64,000 bases of DNA from Shewanella sp. Choline-02u-19 (GCF_002836205.1 NZ_PJBE01000013.1:1612001-1676000), one strand, 5' to 3'; positions 26,016 through 35,588 are shown, numbered from the stretch's first letter. Notes: generated by a model not told the origin, from the sequence alone. Numbers and translations: made by a program.

Positions 26016-27845
26016 CTACCCTCGCAATGCATCATGTATTGTTTGTGCCATTTCTAAGCTGATACCAGGTACTTTTCCCAATTCTGCTACGCTCGCCCCC
26101 TTAACTTCCTGTAAACCGCCTAAATGTTGCAATAATGCCTTACGTCTTTTAGGCCCCACTCCTTCAATAGATTCTAGTGAAGAGGTATTGCGGGTTTTCT
26201 GCCGTTTATTACGATGCCCTGTAATCGCAAAGCGGTGTGACTCATCACGTATTTGTTGGATCAAGTGTAGGGCACCGGAATCTGCGGGCAGGGAAAAAGA
26301 CACTTCATTTTCGCCATAGATCAATGTTTCAAGGCCAGGTTTTCTGCCTTCCCCTTTGGCAACACCAATTAATGTAGGCGCGTGATCTAACGCAACAAAT
26401 TTCTCATCTACTATCTTTTGGGCGATGCGTAACTGCCCTATTCCGCCATCAATAAACAAAATATCAGGTATCTTGCCACCACTAACAACCTTATCAAAAC
26501 GGCGACTAATGGCTTGCTTCATTGCAGCGTAGTCATCCCCGGGAGTAATGCCATTTATATTATAACGACGGTAATCGGCTTTGTGCGGACCTTCTCTGTT
26601 AAATACAACGCAAGAAGCAACCGTACTTTCCCCCATGGTGTGGCTGATATCAAAACATTCCATTCGCTGTATTTTATGACTGACTTCAATCGCTTCTTCT
26701 AGTAACAAGAAGCGTTGCTCAACGGTATTCTTATGTGACAGCCTGGTATTAACCGCATTGGTCGCATTGGTTAGCGCTAATCGCAAGAAACGGGCACGTT
26801 CGCCTCGCACTTGACTCTTTATATCTACTTTTTTTTCTTGAGCAGCTTTAATGGCATCAGCAAGTTGCCCTTGCTCTTCAAAAGCGTCACTGACAAGGAT
26901 CTCTTTAGGCGTTATTCGTTGGCTGTCCGAATTAAGATAAAATTGAAACATGAAGGCGCGTAACACTTCAGACAATTCCGTATCAACCGGCACTTTTGGA
27001 TAGTAACTTCGGCTACCAAAAATCTTTCCTTCACGAATAAACAACAGATGAAAACAAGCCACTCCAGATGCGAAGTGAACACCTATCACGTCCATATCAC
27101 CAGAAGAGTGAGATACCTCTTGTTGCTCCGCAACTCGCCTTAGCGCTGTGATCTGGTCTCGGTAACGAGCGGCGTCTTCATAATGGAGTTCACTGGCCGC
27201 TTGCTCCATCTTTTCGACAAGTGCTTTGGTAACCTGTTGATCTTTACCTTTTAAAAACAGCCCAGCTAATGTGACTTGTTCTTGATAGTCTTTAGGCGAT
27301 ATAAGATCTACGCACGGTGCACTACAACGACCAATTTGATACTGCAAGCAAGGACGAGATCTTGCTTTGTAATACAAATCATCACATTGACGAATTGGGA
27401 ATATTTTTTGCAGTAGATGCAAACTCTCACGCACAGCGCCACCATTAGGATAAGGTCCAAAATATTGGCCTTTATCTCTTTTAGGACCCCTGTGATAAGA
27501 GAGCCTTGGGTGCTTATGGTTACTTAATAAAATATAGGGATAGGACTTATCATCTCTAAGCAGTACATTATATTTAGGCATGTACTGCTTTATATAATCG
27601 TTTTCTAGAATGAGAGCATCGGTTTCACTGTGCGTGACTGTGACATCGATATTGACGATTCTTGATACCAATGCTTGAGTTTTTACATTGGCTAAATTTT
27701 TACGAAAATAGGAAGATAACCGCTTTTTAAGATCTTTTGCTTTACCGACATAAATAACGGTATCTGCAACATCATACATCCGGTAAACACCAGGCGAAGA
27801 TGTCACCGTTTGCAAAAACTCATCTGAATTAAACGCTGCTGTCAT
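26016..27845 (-). CDS. uvrC: Excinuclease ABC subunit C
   Basis: 609-residue nucleotide-excision-repair endonuclease that cuts on both sides of a lesion presented by UvrB. Domain order: N-terminal GIY-YIG nuclease (about residues 13-95; SSPGVYRMYD and VIYVGKAKDLKKRLSSYF), a cysteine-containing region (CLQYQIGRCSAPC), the UVR motif that contacts UvrB around residues 203-238, the RNase H-like 5'-incision domain (ECFDISHTMGESTVASCVVF, DILFIDGGIGQL), and paired helix-hairpin-helix motifs at the end (IEGVGPKRRKALLQHLGG). It lies 28 bases downstream of uvrY, so the two are in one operon. Confidence 0.97.
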   Translation of the reverse strand: MTAAFNSDEFLQTVTSSPGVYRMYDVADTVIYVGKAKDLKKRLSSYFRKNLANVKTQALVSRIVNIDVTVTHSETDALILENDYIKQYMPKYNVLLRDDKSYPYILLSNHKHPRLSYHRGPKRDKGQYFGPYPNGGAVRESLHLLQKIFPIRQCDDLYYKARSRPCLQYQIGRCSAPCVDLISPKDYQEQVTLAGLFLKGKDQQVTKALVEKMEQAASELHYEDAARYRDQITALRRVAEQQEVSHSSGDMDVIGVHFASGVACFHLLFIREGKIFGSRSYYPKVPVDTELSEVLRAFMFQFYLNSDSQRITPKEILVSDAFEEQGQLADAIKAAQEKKVDIKSQVRGERARFLRLALTNATNAVNTRLSHKNTVEQRFLLLEEAIEVSHKIQRMECFDISHTMGESTVASCVVFNREGPHKADYRRYNINGITPGDDYAAMKQAISRRFDKVVSGGKIPDILFIDGGIGQLRIAQKIVDEKFVALDHAPTLIGVAKGEGRKPGLETLIYGENEVSFSLPADSGALHLIQQIRDESHRFAITGHRNKRQKTRNTSSLESIEGVGPKRRKALLQHLGGLQEVKGASVAELGKVPGISLEMAQTIHDALRG

Positions 27846-27873
27846 ACGCTCTTTATTTATCTATAGACTCTAA

Positions 27874-28518
27874 TTAGAACTGGCCAGTATCGAGCATTTT
27901 ATAGCGTATGGCTAATCGAGTGAGTTCAACATCACCACCAATACCTAATTTTGCGAACAAACGATAGCGATAACTGTTAACCGTTTTGGGACTCAAGTTG
28001 AGTTGCTCTGAAATATCACTGACTTTTTCACCATTGGTGATCATCAACATGATCTGCAGTTCTCTTTCAGAAAGGGTTTTAAATGGATTGTCTTCCGACT
28101 GATTAAATTGACTCAGCGCCATTTGCTGAGCAATTTCTGGCGATAAGTAACGCTGTCCATGTGCCACTTGTCGAATAGCTTGCATCACTTCCGGCGAGGT
28201 AGCCCCTTTGGTTAGATAACCAGACGCTCCTGCTTGCATCACTTTAGTGGGAAAAGGATCTTCAGTATGTATCGTCAGTACGATAATTTTAGCATGCGCT
28301 TGAAATCTGAGTATTTTACGAGTGGCTTCTAAGCCCCCAATACCCGGCATATTCATGTCCATTAAAATGACATCAGCTTCGTTTTTACGACACCATTGAA
28401 CCGCGGTCTCTCCGTCACCGGCCTCACCTACGACTTTAATTCCACGTTCGTCTTCTAAAATCCGTCGAATACCGGTGCGTACGAGCTCATGGTCATCGAC
28501 CAAATATACTGATATCAA
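27874..28518 (-). CDS. uvrY: Two-component response regulator UvrY/GacA/VarA
   Basis: 214-residue NarL/FixJ-type regulator that, with the BarA/GacS sensor kinase, activates small RNAs that titrate CsrA, controlling carbon flux, motility and biofilm. The receiver domain (1-120) has the acidic pocket VDDHE, the phosphoacceptor Asp54 in ILMDMNMPG and Lys in TKGATS. The C-terminal LuxR helix-turn-helix (about 145-210) contains LSERELQIMLMITNGEKVSDI and LSPKTVNSYRYRLFAKLG. It is followed by uvrC as in E. coli. A GCTTGA/TCAAGC inverted repeat lies 26-49 bases upstream of the start. Confidence 0.95.
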   Translation of the reverse strand: MISVYLVDDHELVRTGIRRILEDERGIKVVGEAGDGETAVQWCRKNEADVILMDMNMPGIGGLEATRKILRFQAHAKIIVLTIHTEDPFPTKVMQAGASGYLTKGATSPEVMQAIRQVAHGQRYLSPEIAQQMALSQFNQSEDNPFKTLSERELQIMLMITNGEKVSDISEQLNLSPKTVNSYRYRLFAKLGIGGDVELTRLAIRYKMLDTGQF

Positions 28519-28682
28519 AGCTGCTCTACCTTAAAATGAATCTGGCTTGAATCAAACTAGAATCAAGCTAACTTATTCAGTCTAATTTAGCCCATATACT
28601 TCAAATTAGAAAGATAATTTTACACAAGCGCCAACATGACAATAATGTATATCGCTTTCAATAACAATGAGTTAGCCAGAAA

Positions 28683-28712
28683 GCAAAAAGGCAGCCTATT
28701 AGGCTGCCTTCT
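28683..28712 (-). terminator. Terminator of tRNA-Ser
   Basis: Minus strand AAGGCAGCCT-AAT-AGGCTGCCTTTTTG just after the tRNA 3' end. Confidence 0.88.
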
Positions 28713-28718
28713 TTAATG

Positions 28719-28809
28719 TGGCGGAGAGATAGGGATTTGAACCCTAGATGGGCTACAAACCCATGCCGGTTTTCAAGACCGGTGCATTCGACCACTCTGC
28801 CATCTCTCC
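28719..28809 (-). tRNA. tRNA-Ser (anticodon TGA)
   Basis: 91-base class II tRNA with encoded CCA. The acceptor GGAGAGA pairs with TCTCTCC; the anticodon stem-loop is CCGGT-CTTGAAA-ACCGG (TGA); the long variable arm has a GGGTTTGTAGCCC hairpin; the T arm is GGTTCAAATCC. It is a single-gene transcript with its own promoter and terminator. Confidence 0.96.
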
Positions 28810-28820
28810 GAACGCCGTAG

Positions 28821-28849
28821 ATACTAGGCGTTTAAGCTTTAATTGTAAA
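28821..28849 (-). promoter_or_regulatory. Probable sigma-70 promoter of tRNA-Ser
   Basis: Minus strand TTTACA, 17-base spacer, TAGTAT, ending 12 bases upstream of the tRNA 5' end, so the leader would be only a few bases. Confidence 0.65.
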
Positions 28850-29027
28850 TACCAAATACTTGATAATTTTCGTGTAACGGCACAACTGCCTATCTTACAG
28901 TCAAATTGGTGGTTCTTCCTCCTATCAGCAGCACTCGCGCTCAGAATGTTATGGTGACGACTAATACAGACTTACTTGATAGCTAGCAGCAATACTATGG
29001 TAATATCGATTTAGTAGAAAAACTTAC

Positions 29028-30746
29028 ATGATATATATGAACTCAAACATTATTCCCACAGCTGCACTTAAACCGCAATTTACATTACCTGCGGATTTAG
29101 TTAATGAAAGTTCACCAGAGATGCGGCTAATCGGTCAATCGCGTGTGCGTGATGCATTCAAACTTTTAGGCCGCACTCACGACCAGCATATGTATTTAGC
29201 CGATTTTTCTGGCTGTAATCGTAAATACATCATCAATGCACTTGTTCATACAGAAGGCGTATTCCCAAATAAACGCCTTATACTACAAGACAACACTACC
29301 GCTTGGCTTGAGGCCGAAGTCACTTCTAATGACACCGTTATTGCGACCAAACAAACTCAATATCAATACCTTTCTGGTACGATCAAGAAGCATGATCTTG
29401 TTGGTCGTTATGATGAAAACACCAAGCAGTATAAAGCGGGGGCTCTTGCCAACTGTCATTACCTATTTGTGTGTGCTGATTCTATCTGGAAACGTGAAGC
29501 GCTATGGGAGTTGCTGCTTGAGATCCTCGATAAGAAAGAGTACCAGGTGCATTCGAGCCTTCCTGCCCTTTCTTTAAACTGCAAAATCATCCTCATTGGT
29601 TCTAGTAACCAATATGGTCACTGCTGGTTAGGTGAACCTAGTTTTTCAAATCATTTCCCTCTTTTGGGGGAGCTCATCAACGAAGTTGACTTAAATGAAG
29701 TCAGCCTGGTTGAATACGACCAATGGTTAAACTGCATTTTAAACGATCTTAATCTGACTTTAGATCAACAAGCAAGATTGGCATTGTTTGAATACAGCGC
29801 CAGACTTGCCGATCATCAACAACGATTAAGTTTGATGTCTATCAACATTGAGCAGTTATTAGTTCAAGCTAGCGCATACGCGCATACACGACATATCGAT
29901 ATCAAGGCATTCCAACATAGTATCGATATGTTTAATCAACGTCACAACGCCTCAGAGAAGCTTTCAGAGCAGAACTTTGACGATCTATTTATCAGTCTCC
30001 CCACCCAAGATGAAATGATTGGCCAAATAAATGGGTTAACCGTCATAGAAAATGCTGAATACAGTTATGGAGAACCCGCAAGGATTACCGCGTCAGTGCA
30101 TTATGGTGATGGAGAAGTCGCCGATATTGAGCGAAAATCAGAACTCGGCGGTAACATTCATGCTAAAGGAATGATGATATTGTCTTCCTGCTTGTATCGT
30201 ATTTTTGGTAAAGATGCACCTTTACATCTCAATGCCAATATTGTGTTCGAACAATCTTATCAAGAGATCGATGGCGACAGTGCCTCTCTTGCAGAGTATT
30301 GCAGCTTAATCTCCGCAATTTCAGAAAAGCCGATAAAACAAAGCCTGGCAGCAACCGGTGCGATTGATCAATTCGGTAATGTACAAGCTATTGGCGGTGT
30401 TAACGAAAAAATTGAAGGTTTTTTTAAGCTGTGTCAACGCCGTGGTTTAACAGGTAATCAAGGTGTCATTATTCCTTGCTCTAATATGCAGCAATTGAAC
30501 CTCAAGCAATCTGTTATTGATGCCGTTCATCAAGGGCTCTTTACGCTGTATCAAGTTAAACACATTGATGAAGCCGCTGAAATTTTAATGCAGACCCCGG
30601 CCGGTACCGCAGACAAAGACAACCAGTTTCCTGATGACTCACTTTATGGCTTAGTGCAGGCTAGATTAGAAAGTTTGGCAGGTTATCAAGACGAAGATAA
30701 GTCTTTTTTTGTGAGGCTTCGCGAAAAATTATCATTTTCTAGCTGA
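29028..30746 (+). CDS. lonH: Lon-like protease with degenerate ATPase domain (YcbZ/LonH type)
   Basis: 572 residues. The C-terminal third is a Lon-type serine protease domain with a complete Ser-Lys dyad: Ser418 in DGDSASLAE and Lys461 in GGVNEKIEG, spaced 43 residues apart exactly as in E. coli Lon. The N-terminal two thirds correspond to the AAA+ region, but no GxxxxGK[ST] Walker A is present; the equivalent position reads LADFSGCNRKYI. It is therefore probably unable to bind ATP in the usual way, as in E. coli YcbZ (LonH). Its position directly upstream of fabA matches E. coli. Start is ATG 29028 or ATG 29037; neither has a strong ribosome site. Confidence 0.9.
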   Translation: MIYMNSNIIPTAALKPQFTLPADLVNESSPEMRLIGQSRVRDAFKLLGRTHDQHMYLADFSGCNRKYIINALVHTEGVFPNKRLILQDNTTAWLEAEVTSNDTVIATKQTQYQYLSGTIKKHDLVGRYDENTKQYKAGALANCHYLFVCADSIWKREALWELLLEILDKKEYQVHSSLPALSLNCKIILIGSSNQYGHCWLGEPSFSNHFPLLGELINEVDLNEVSLVEYDQWLNCILNDLNLTLDQQARLALFEYSARLADHQQRLSLMSINIEQLLVQASAYAHTRHIDIKAFQHSIDMFNQRHNASEKLSEQNFDDLFISLPTQDEMIGQINGLTVIENAEYSYGEPARITASVHYGDGEVADIERKSELGGNIHAKGMMILSSCLYRIFGKDAPLHLNANIVFEQSYQEIDGDSASLAEYCSLISAISEKPIKQSLAATGAIDQFGNVQAIGGVNEKIEGFFKLCQRRGLTGNQGVIIPCSNMQQLNLKQSVIDAVHQGLFTLYQVKHIDEAAEILMQTPAGTADKDNQFPDDSLYGLVQARLESLAGYQDEDKSFFVRLREKLSFSS

Positions 30747-30813
30747 TCGGAGTTGTTTAGCGTACACGTGTTCGCTAACCTTGGAGGCTCAAATAGCTGG
30801 AGAATTAAATATA

Positions 30814-31329
30814 ATGAGTAACGCAAACAGTTTTACAAAAGAAGACCTAGTCGCCTGTGGACTTGGTACCCTTTTAGGACCTAACTCTCCTAAATTACCG
30901 AAAGACAATATGTTGATGATCGACCGCGTGCTTAAAATTAATGCAGATGGCGGTGAATTCGGTAAAGGTGAAATTGTAGCTGAGCTAGATATTAATCCTG
31001 ACCTTTGGTTTTTCGACTGTCATTTTGCATCAGATCCGGTTATGCCGGGTTGCCTAGGCTTAGATGCTATGTGGCAGCTTGTTGGCTTTTTCCTTGGTTG
31101 GGAAGGCGCGGAAGGTAAAGGCCGTGCATTGGGCGTAGGTGAAGTGAAGTTCACTGGTCAAGTGCTACCAGATGCTAAAAAAGTGACCTATAAACTAACG
31201 ATTAAACGTAAAGTGTACCGCAAGTTAGTGATGGGCATTGCAGATGCCACCATGGAAGTGGATGGTCGTGAAATTTACAGCGCAAAAGATTTAAAAGTCG
31301 GTATTTTTACTGACACCTCAAGCTTCTAA
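30814..31329 (+). CDS. fabA: 3-hydroxydecanoyl-ACP dehydratase/isomerase
   Basis: 171-residue cytoplasmic enzyme that dehydrates 3-hydroxydecanoyl-ACP and isomerises trans-2- to cis-3-decenoyl-ACP, the branch point to unsaturated fatty acids. The active-site block is intact: FDCHFASDPVMPGCLGLDAM, with the catalytic His and, 14 residues later, the Asp. The true start is ATG 30814 with GGAG 11 bases upstream; the frame extends 33 bases further without a better start. It follows the Lon-like gene by 67 bases and ends at a strong terminator. FadR, also in this window, activates fabA in E. coli; I did not find a clear FadR operator here. Confidence 0.97.
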   Translation: MSNANSFTKEDLVACGLGTLLGPNSPKLPKDNMLMIDRVLKINADGGEFGKGEIVAELDINPDLWFFDCHFASDPVMPGCLGLDAMWQLVGFFLGWEGAEGKGRALGVGEVKFTGQVLPDAKKVTYKLTIKRKVYRKLVMGIADATMEVDGREIYSAKDLKVGIFTDTSSF

Positions 31330-31358
31330 GCGCCAAGTTATAGTATTAAAGATAAACA

Positions 31359-31386
31359 ACGCCCTCAACTATGAGGGCTTTTTTTC
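31359..31386 (+). terminator. Terminator of fabA
   Basis: GCCCTCA-ACTA-TGAGGGC with a long T-run, 30 bases past the stop. Confidence 0.9.
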
Positions 31387-31407
31387 ATGTTTAATATTAG
31401 ATAAACG

Positions 31408-31584
31408 TTACTTATTAAACAAACCGCTTAACCTATCATCAATACCTTCTCGCCAACCACCAAGCCATTGTGATTTTGAGTCGAGTGTCGAATATGGACA
31501 AATCTCTTTAGAACGGCCCCCAACTCCAGCCTGAAAACCTTTCGAAAAAGCTCTGTCTAATCGATCTCTTTTTTGTCTCTTCAT
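31408..31584 (-). CDS. rmf: Ribosome modulation factor RMF
   Basis: 58-residue basic protein translated by hand from the minus strand. It begins MKRQKRDRLDRAFSKGFQAG and contains GGRSKEICPYSTL and SQWLGGWREGIDDR, matching E. coli RMF nearly residue for residue through its conserved core. RMF binds the 30S subunit near the anti-Shine-Dalgarno region and pairs 70S ribosomes into inactive 100S dimers in stationary phase. A good AGAGGA ribosome site lies eight bases before the ATG. It is convergent with fabA, as in enterobacteria. A TGAAGC/GCTTCA hairpin is present in the leader (31611-31628). Confidence 0.96.
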   Translation of the reverse strand: MKRQKRDRLDRAFSKGFQAGVGGRSKEICPYSTLDSKSQWLGGWREGIDDRLSGLFNK

Positions 31585-31610
31585 GCAAGCGTCCTCTCTT
31601 CCATAATGAT

Positions 31611-31628
31611 TGAAGCTCTAATGCTTCA
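31611..31628 (-). promoter_or_regulatory. Stem-loop in the rmf leader
   Basis: Perfect TGAAGC-N6-GCTTCA inverted repeat, 27-44 bases upstream of the rmf ATG. It may stabilise the mRNA or be an operator; the role is unknown. Confidence 0.35.
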
Positions 31629-31730
31629 GCACTATGAATAAAACTTTTTGCGGTAGAGATCAATCAAAAAATGCGACCATTCCGACGGTCAAATATTAAG
31701 CTATTGAGTTGTGGGATAAAAATAAAAATA

Positions 31731-31758
31731 AAAAAAATCGAGGCATTTGCCTCGATTT
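31731..31758 (-). terminator. Terminator of the rlmKL-uup-DUF3466 operon
   Basis: Minus strand AAATCGAGGC-AAAT-GCCTCGATTTTTTT, 12 bases after the DUF3466 stop. Confidence 0.9.
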
Positions 31759-31769
31759 AGTCTACTCAT

Positions 31770-33647
31770 CTATTTCCGTCTGCGTCTCAACCAAACCAGC
31801 GGTAACATTAACAACCATCCGAGGCTCGCTGCCCCTTTTCTTTCATAGTCGCCACTTTCGCCACTTTCATCAATACAGTTGTTAGCCGCTTTCCATTCAT
31901 CAGTAATTTCAGCACCAGAAGTCTGCAGAACCATCATACGAGGTAAGAAAGAAGTAACTGGATCGCCATAACCATTAAGCTCGAAGAATGGTAATCCATT
32001 GTCACCAATAACTAAGTTACCGTCCGTATCAAATTTATACGACGGTTTACGAATAAAGGCTGTGCCAACAATCGTGCCACTGTCATTAATGCTGTTAGCT
32101 TCAACTATAACGATTTCGCTATTGTAAGTTAACGTTTTTCCAGAGCCATCTTCAACTTCAACTTTATTGCGGATCCATTTACCCGCATCGTCTTTTTCGA
32201 AGCCTTTAGACTCACAAGTCAACAATTCATTCAGATTTGTAAACTCATCTTTGGCGATATCATAAAGGAAGCCCGCTTTTGGCCGCGGTTTTTCTTTATC
32301 ATGAGTCGTTTCAATATAACCAACGACTTGCCCATTGTTGTTGATATCGCGACCACGACTCGACAGATCAGACACGTTGTTATAGAAATCAAACGGGGTT
32401 ATCAGCTCAGCATTAGCATCACTGGTATCGATATAGAAGAACTTATCTCTGCGATAACCTTCTATATACTTATTATAGCTACCGACCAATATACCATTGT
32501 CATTAATGTCATAAGCGATAGATGAAGTCACATCTTTCACTGTATCGACGTCGACCCAGTTGTATTGGTAACTACCATCAGCACCTTGAGTCCAATAGGC
32601 GGCATCAAAATACAATCTATCTTTATCATTTTTGCGGTAAACATGTGAACGGCCAGCAACGACACCCTCAGTATTGATCCCTAAACCTTGGCCAATATAA
32701 ACGCCATCGTTAGTGGTTTCGAGTCCCAAAGGTAAAAGAAACTCCTCAGTAATAGCACCTGCGTCGTAACGCCAAACATAGCCGCGTGTTTGATATTGTA
32801 TATCTCTAAGGCCATTACTCTTTGGATATTGTCTATTCTGAACACAAATATCAGTGGGAGCTGTTTCGCTGTTGTTCGATACACATGAATCTATAATGCT
32901 GGCACTGTTTTTACTAATATCAGTACTGGCATAGCCAGTAACCATATTGGCACTATTGACTGCCGTCGCACTCGAAAAACCACCCACATTAACCGTAACA
33001 TCGCCACTGTCTTGCTTAGAAACATACTCAAAATAGGGTGGAATTAAGGCAATTTCTGTATCAGTGCCAGATTTAACAAAACCACGCTGTTCATATTCAC
33101 GATAATACCAATACTCTTGGGTAGTGCTTGAGCCCGAGTAATCTACTTTTTGTTCGGCAGCCGTCATTTCGCCTACTTTTACTTTGGCATCATTAATGCC
33201 GTAGTAAAAAGTATCAACTGAGTTAACAGGATCAACTTCTGGAAAAGTCGGTGCAGTAGTGCCGTTTACGCTTTCAAATGTTGGCAACCAAGGGGTTGCT
33301 GCGTCATTTTCAATTGAGGTAAACGTGAAATTATTGGCTAGAATGGGCAAATTAACGGAGTAAGTAATGGTTTCAGCATCGGAAACACCGTCTTCAATGT
33401 CGATTACACCATCATCACCTTCATCGACATTGAGTTTCTTTTTACCCTTAGCGGCGCCAACTGCTTCATTATTGTTATTAACCGACATGCCATAACCGTT
33501 ACGGGTATTTTCGATCGTACCATTTAGGTTAAACGTATCAGCGTCGATATTTTTTATTTCATATACAGGTGCAGCTTGTGCACCTTGAAGCACGCTTAAT
33601 ACGCCTACAGCCACTAAGGATAGGGTTTTTTCCAACTTAAACTTCAT
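31770..33647 (-). CDS. DUF3466 family exported protein with GlyGly-CTERM tail
   Basis: About 625 residues. The signal peptide (MKFKLEKTLSLVAVGVLSVL, cleaved after GAQA) is followed by repeated short modules built on phrases such as VGYIETTHD, NNNGQVVGY, NDNGILVGSYN and NDSGTIVGTAF, typical of a secreted beta-structured DUF3466 protein. The C terminus reads GAASLGWLLMLPLVWLRRRRK: a Gly-rich spot, a hydrophobic helix and a basic end. This is the GlyGly-CTERM signal processed by rhombosortase in type II-secreting marine bacteria. Start: ATG 33647 after GGAAGTGAG; an in-frame ATG 15 bases earlier overlaps that site. It lies 30 bases downstream of uup, the last gene of the operon. Function is unknown. 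Confidence 0.85.
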   Translation of the reverse strand: MKFKLEKTLSLVAVGVLSVLQGAQAAPVYEIKNIDADTFNLNGTIENTRNGYGMSVNNNNEAVGAAKGKKKLNVDEGDDGVIDIEDGVSDAETITYSVNLPILANNFTFTSIENDAATPWLPTFESVNGTTAPTFPEVDPVNSVDTFYYGINDAKVKVGEMTAAEQKVDYSGSSTTQEYWYYREYEQRGFVKSGTDTEIALIPPYFEYVSKQDSGDVTVNVGGFSSATAVNSANMVTGYASTDISKNSASIIDSCVSNNSETAPTDICVQNRQYPKSNGLRDIQYQTRGYVWRYDAGAITEEFLLPLGLETTNDGVYIGQGLGINTEGVVAGRSHVYRKNDKDRLYFDAAYWTQGADGSYQYNWVDVDTVKDVTSSIAYDINDNGILVGSYNKYIEGYRRDKFFYIDTSDANAELITPFDFYNNVSDLSSRGRDINNNGQVVGYIETTHDKEKPRPKAGFLYDIAKDEFTNLNELLTCESKGFEKDDAGKWIRNKVEVEDGSGKTLTYNSEIVIVEANSINDSGTIVGTAFIRKPSYKFDTDGNLVIGDNGLPFFELNGYGDPVTSFLPRMMVLQTSGAEITDEWKAANNCIDESGESGDYERKGAASLGWLLMLPLVWLRRRRK

Positions 33648-33677
33648 GAACTCACTTCCCATTTTTTTATTTTTAGC

Positions 33678-35588
33678 TTACTTCAATGACTCGAGCTCTT
33701 CCCATCGCTCAAAGTAACTCTCAAGTAGACTTTCCTTATCGGACAAAGTCTTTAACTTCTCATTTACTGTTTTTTGTTCCTGTGCATAAAAGTCAGGACC
33801 ACTAATAATACTTTGCAATGCTTCTAGTTCCTGCTCTAACTTTTCCATCATTGCAGGTAATGATTCTAATTCTTTTTGTACTTTAAACGATAATTTTTTT
33901 ACCGGTTTCACGACCGCTACTGGCTTTTTCTCAGCAACTGCAGTTTGGACATTCTTTATCTCCTGAGGTTCCTCAGAATAAAATTTAGCGCCCTGGGATA
34001 CCGCATCTTGGTAACCACCAACATACTCACTCCAACCACCATTACCTGTAAACCACCAACTGCTCGTTACAGTGTTGTCTATAAATGCTCTATCGTGACT
34101 GACGAGTAACAAGGTCCCTTTATAGTCAGCAAGTAAGGACTCAAGTAATTCCAACGTTTCGATATCTAGATCGTTTGTCGGTTCATCGAGAATAATAAGA
34201 TTTGCAGGACGAAGCAACAACCGAGCGAGTAACAGACGATTTTTTTCACCGCCAGACAACGCTTTAACAGGTGTTCGTGCTCGCATAGGTGAAAATAAGA
34301 AATCTTGTAAATAACTTAGAATATGTCGGTCTTGACCATTAATCGTGACTGTTTTCTTTCCTTCACCAACGTTCTCTTCTACCGTTTTTTCAGGGTCAAG
34401 AGCTTCACGATATTGGTCAAAATAAGCTATTTCTAGCTTTGTACCCACTTTTACACTACCAGACTGTGCTTCTAACTGGCCAATAAGCAGTTTAACTAAC
34501 GTTGACTTACCACAACCGTTCGGACCGATAAGTGCAATTCGGTCACCACGCATCACGGTTGAATTAAAGTTCTTAACCAGATTCTTGTGAGGAAGGTTGT
34601 ATTCTAAATTTTCAATATCAAATACCAGCTTGCCCGAACGGTCAGTGTCCGCCACAGCCATCTTAGCGCCACCTTGACGGTTAAGACGTGCCATACGTTC
34701 TTCACGAAGATCTTTAAGGGCGCGCACGCGTCCTTCATTTCGAGTACGACGGGCTTTTACGCCTTGACGGATCCACGTCTCTTCTTCTGCAAGCTTTTTA
34801 TCAAAATGAGCATTCTGCTCCGCTTCTACTCGTAACCATTCCGCTTTACCGGTGATGTAAGCTTGGTAACTGCCAGGCCAAGAGGTAGCAATACCGCGGT
34901 CAAGATCAACGATACGAGTTGCCATTCGATCAATAAAGCCTCTATCGTGACTGATAAAGACGATAGCGCCTCGGTAGCTGAGTAGGAACTGTTCCAACCA
35001 TTCAATAGTATCAATATCGAGATGGTTAGTGGGCTCGTCTAATAATAACAGATCTGGATCGCTAACCAATGAACGTGCTAAAGCCACTTTACGCTGCCAA
35101 CCGCCCGATAACTCGGACAATGATGCATCCGCATCTAAGCCTAATAGTTCGCAATTCTGGTTAATACGACTGTCTAACTGCCAACCATTTAAGTGATCAA
35201 TATCGCCTTGAAGCCTTTCCATCTGCTTCAGCATTCGATCCATTTCGTTGGGAGACGCTGTTGCAACATCATGAGAGAGCTGATGATAACGTTCTAGTTT
35301 TTCACCAACCTCTTTTAAGCCTGCTGCAATATAAGCATAAACAGTTCCCTGCTCAGCTTTGGGTGGATCTTGCTGTAAGCGGCTGACTTTGACGTCGGTT
35401 GCAATATTAAATTCACCTTCGTCAAGCAGTACATCGCCACTTAGTACCTTCATAAGACTGGATTTACCAGTACCATTTCGGCCTACAATACAAACACGTT
35501 CACCAGGTTCAATTGTGAAATCAGCTTTTTTTAATAACGGGGTATAACCGTAGGCTAAAGAGCCGTTATTTATACGTACTAAACTCAA
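33678..35588 (-). CDS. uup: ABC-F ATPase Uup
   Basis: 636-residue cytoplasmic ABC-F protein with two ATPase domains and no membrane part; the family acts on ribosomes and Uup also affects transposon excision and replication-fork events. Domain 1: Walker A GRNGTGKSS, signature LSGGWQRK, Walker B LLLLDEPTNHLD. Domain 2: GPNGCGKST, LSGGEKNRL, LIILDEPTNDLD. A charged linker lies between them, and a C-terminal coiled coil (about 560-636, KVQKELESLPAMMEKLEQELE) is the Uup-specific DNA- or RNA-binding extension. It starts one base after the glutaredoxin-like gene ends, so it is probably translationally coupled in the rlmKL operon. Confidence 0.95.
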   Translation of the reverse strand: MSLVRINNGSLAYGYTPLLKKADFTIEPGERVCIVGRNGTGKSSLMKVLSGDVLLDEGEFNIATDVKVSRLQQDPPKAEQGTVYAYIAAGLKEVGEKLERYHQLSHDVATASPNEMDRMLKQMERLQGDIDHLNGWQLDSRINQNCELLGLDADASLSELSGGWQRKVALARSLVSDPDLLLLDEPTNHLDIDTIEWLEQFLLSYRGAIVFISHDRGFIDRMATRIVDLDRGIATSWPGSYQAYITGKAEWLRVEAEQNAHFDKKLAEEETWIRQGVKARRTRNEGRVRALKDLREERMARLNRQGGAKMAVADTDRSGKLVFDIENLEYNLPHKNLVKNFNSTVMRGDRIALIGPNGCGKSTLVKLLIGQLEAQSGSVKVGTKLEIAYFDQYREALDPEKTVEENVGEGKKTVTINGQDRHILSYLQDFLFSPMRARTPVKALSGGEKNRLLLARLLLRPANLIILDEPTNDLDIETLELLESLLADYKGTLLLVSHDRAFIDNTVTSSWWFTGNGGWSEYVGGYQDAVSQGAKFYSEEPQEIKNVQTAVAEKKPVAVVKPVKKLSFKVQKELESLPAMMEKLEQELEALQSIISGPDFYAQEQKTVNEKLKTLSDKESLLESYFERWEELESLK

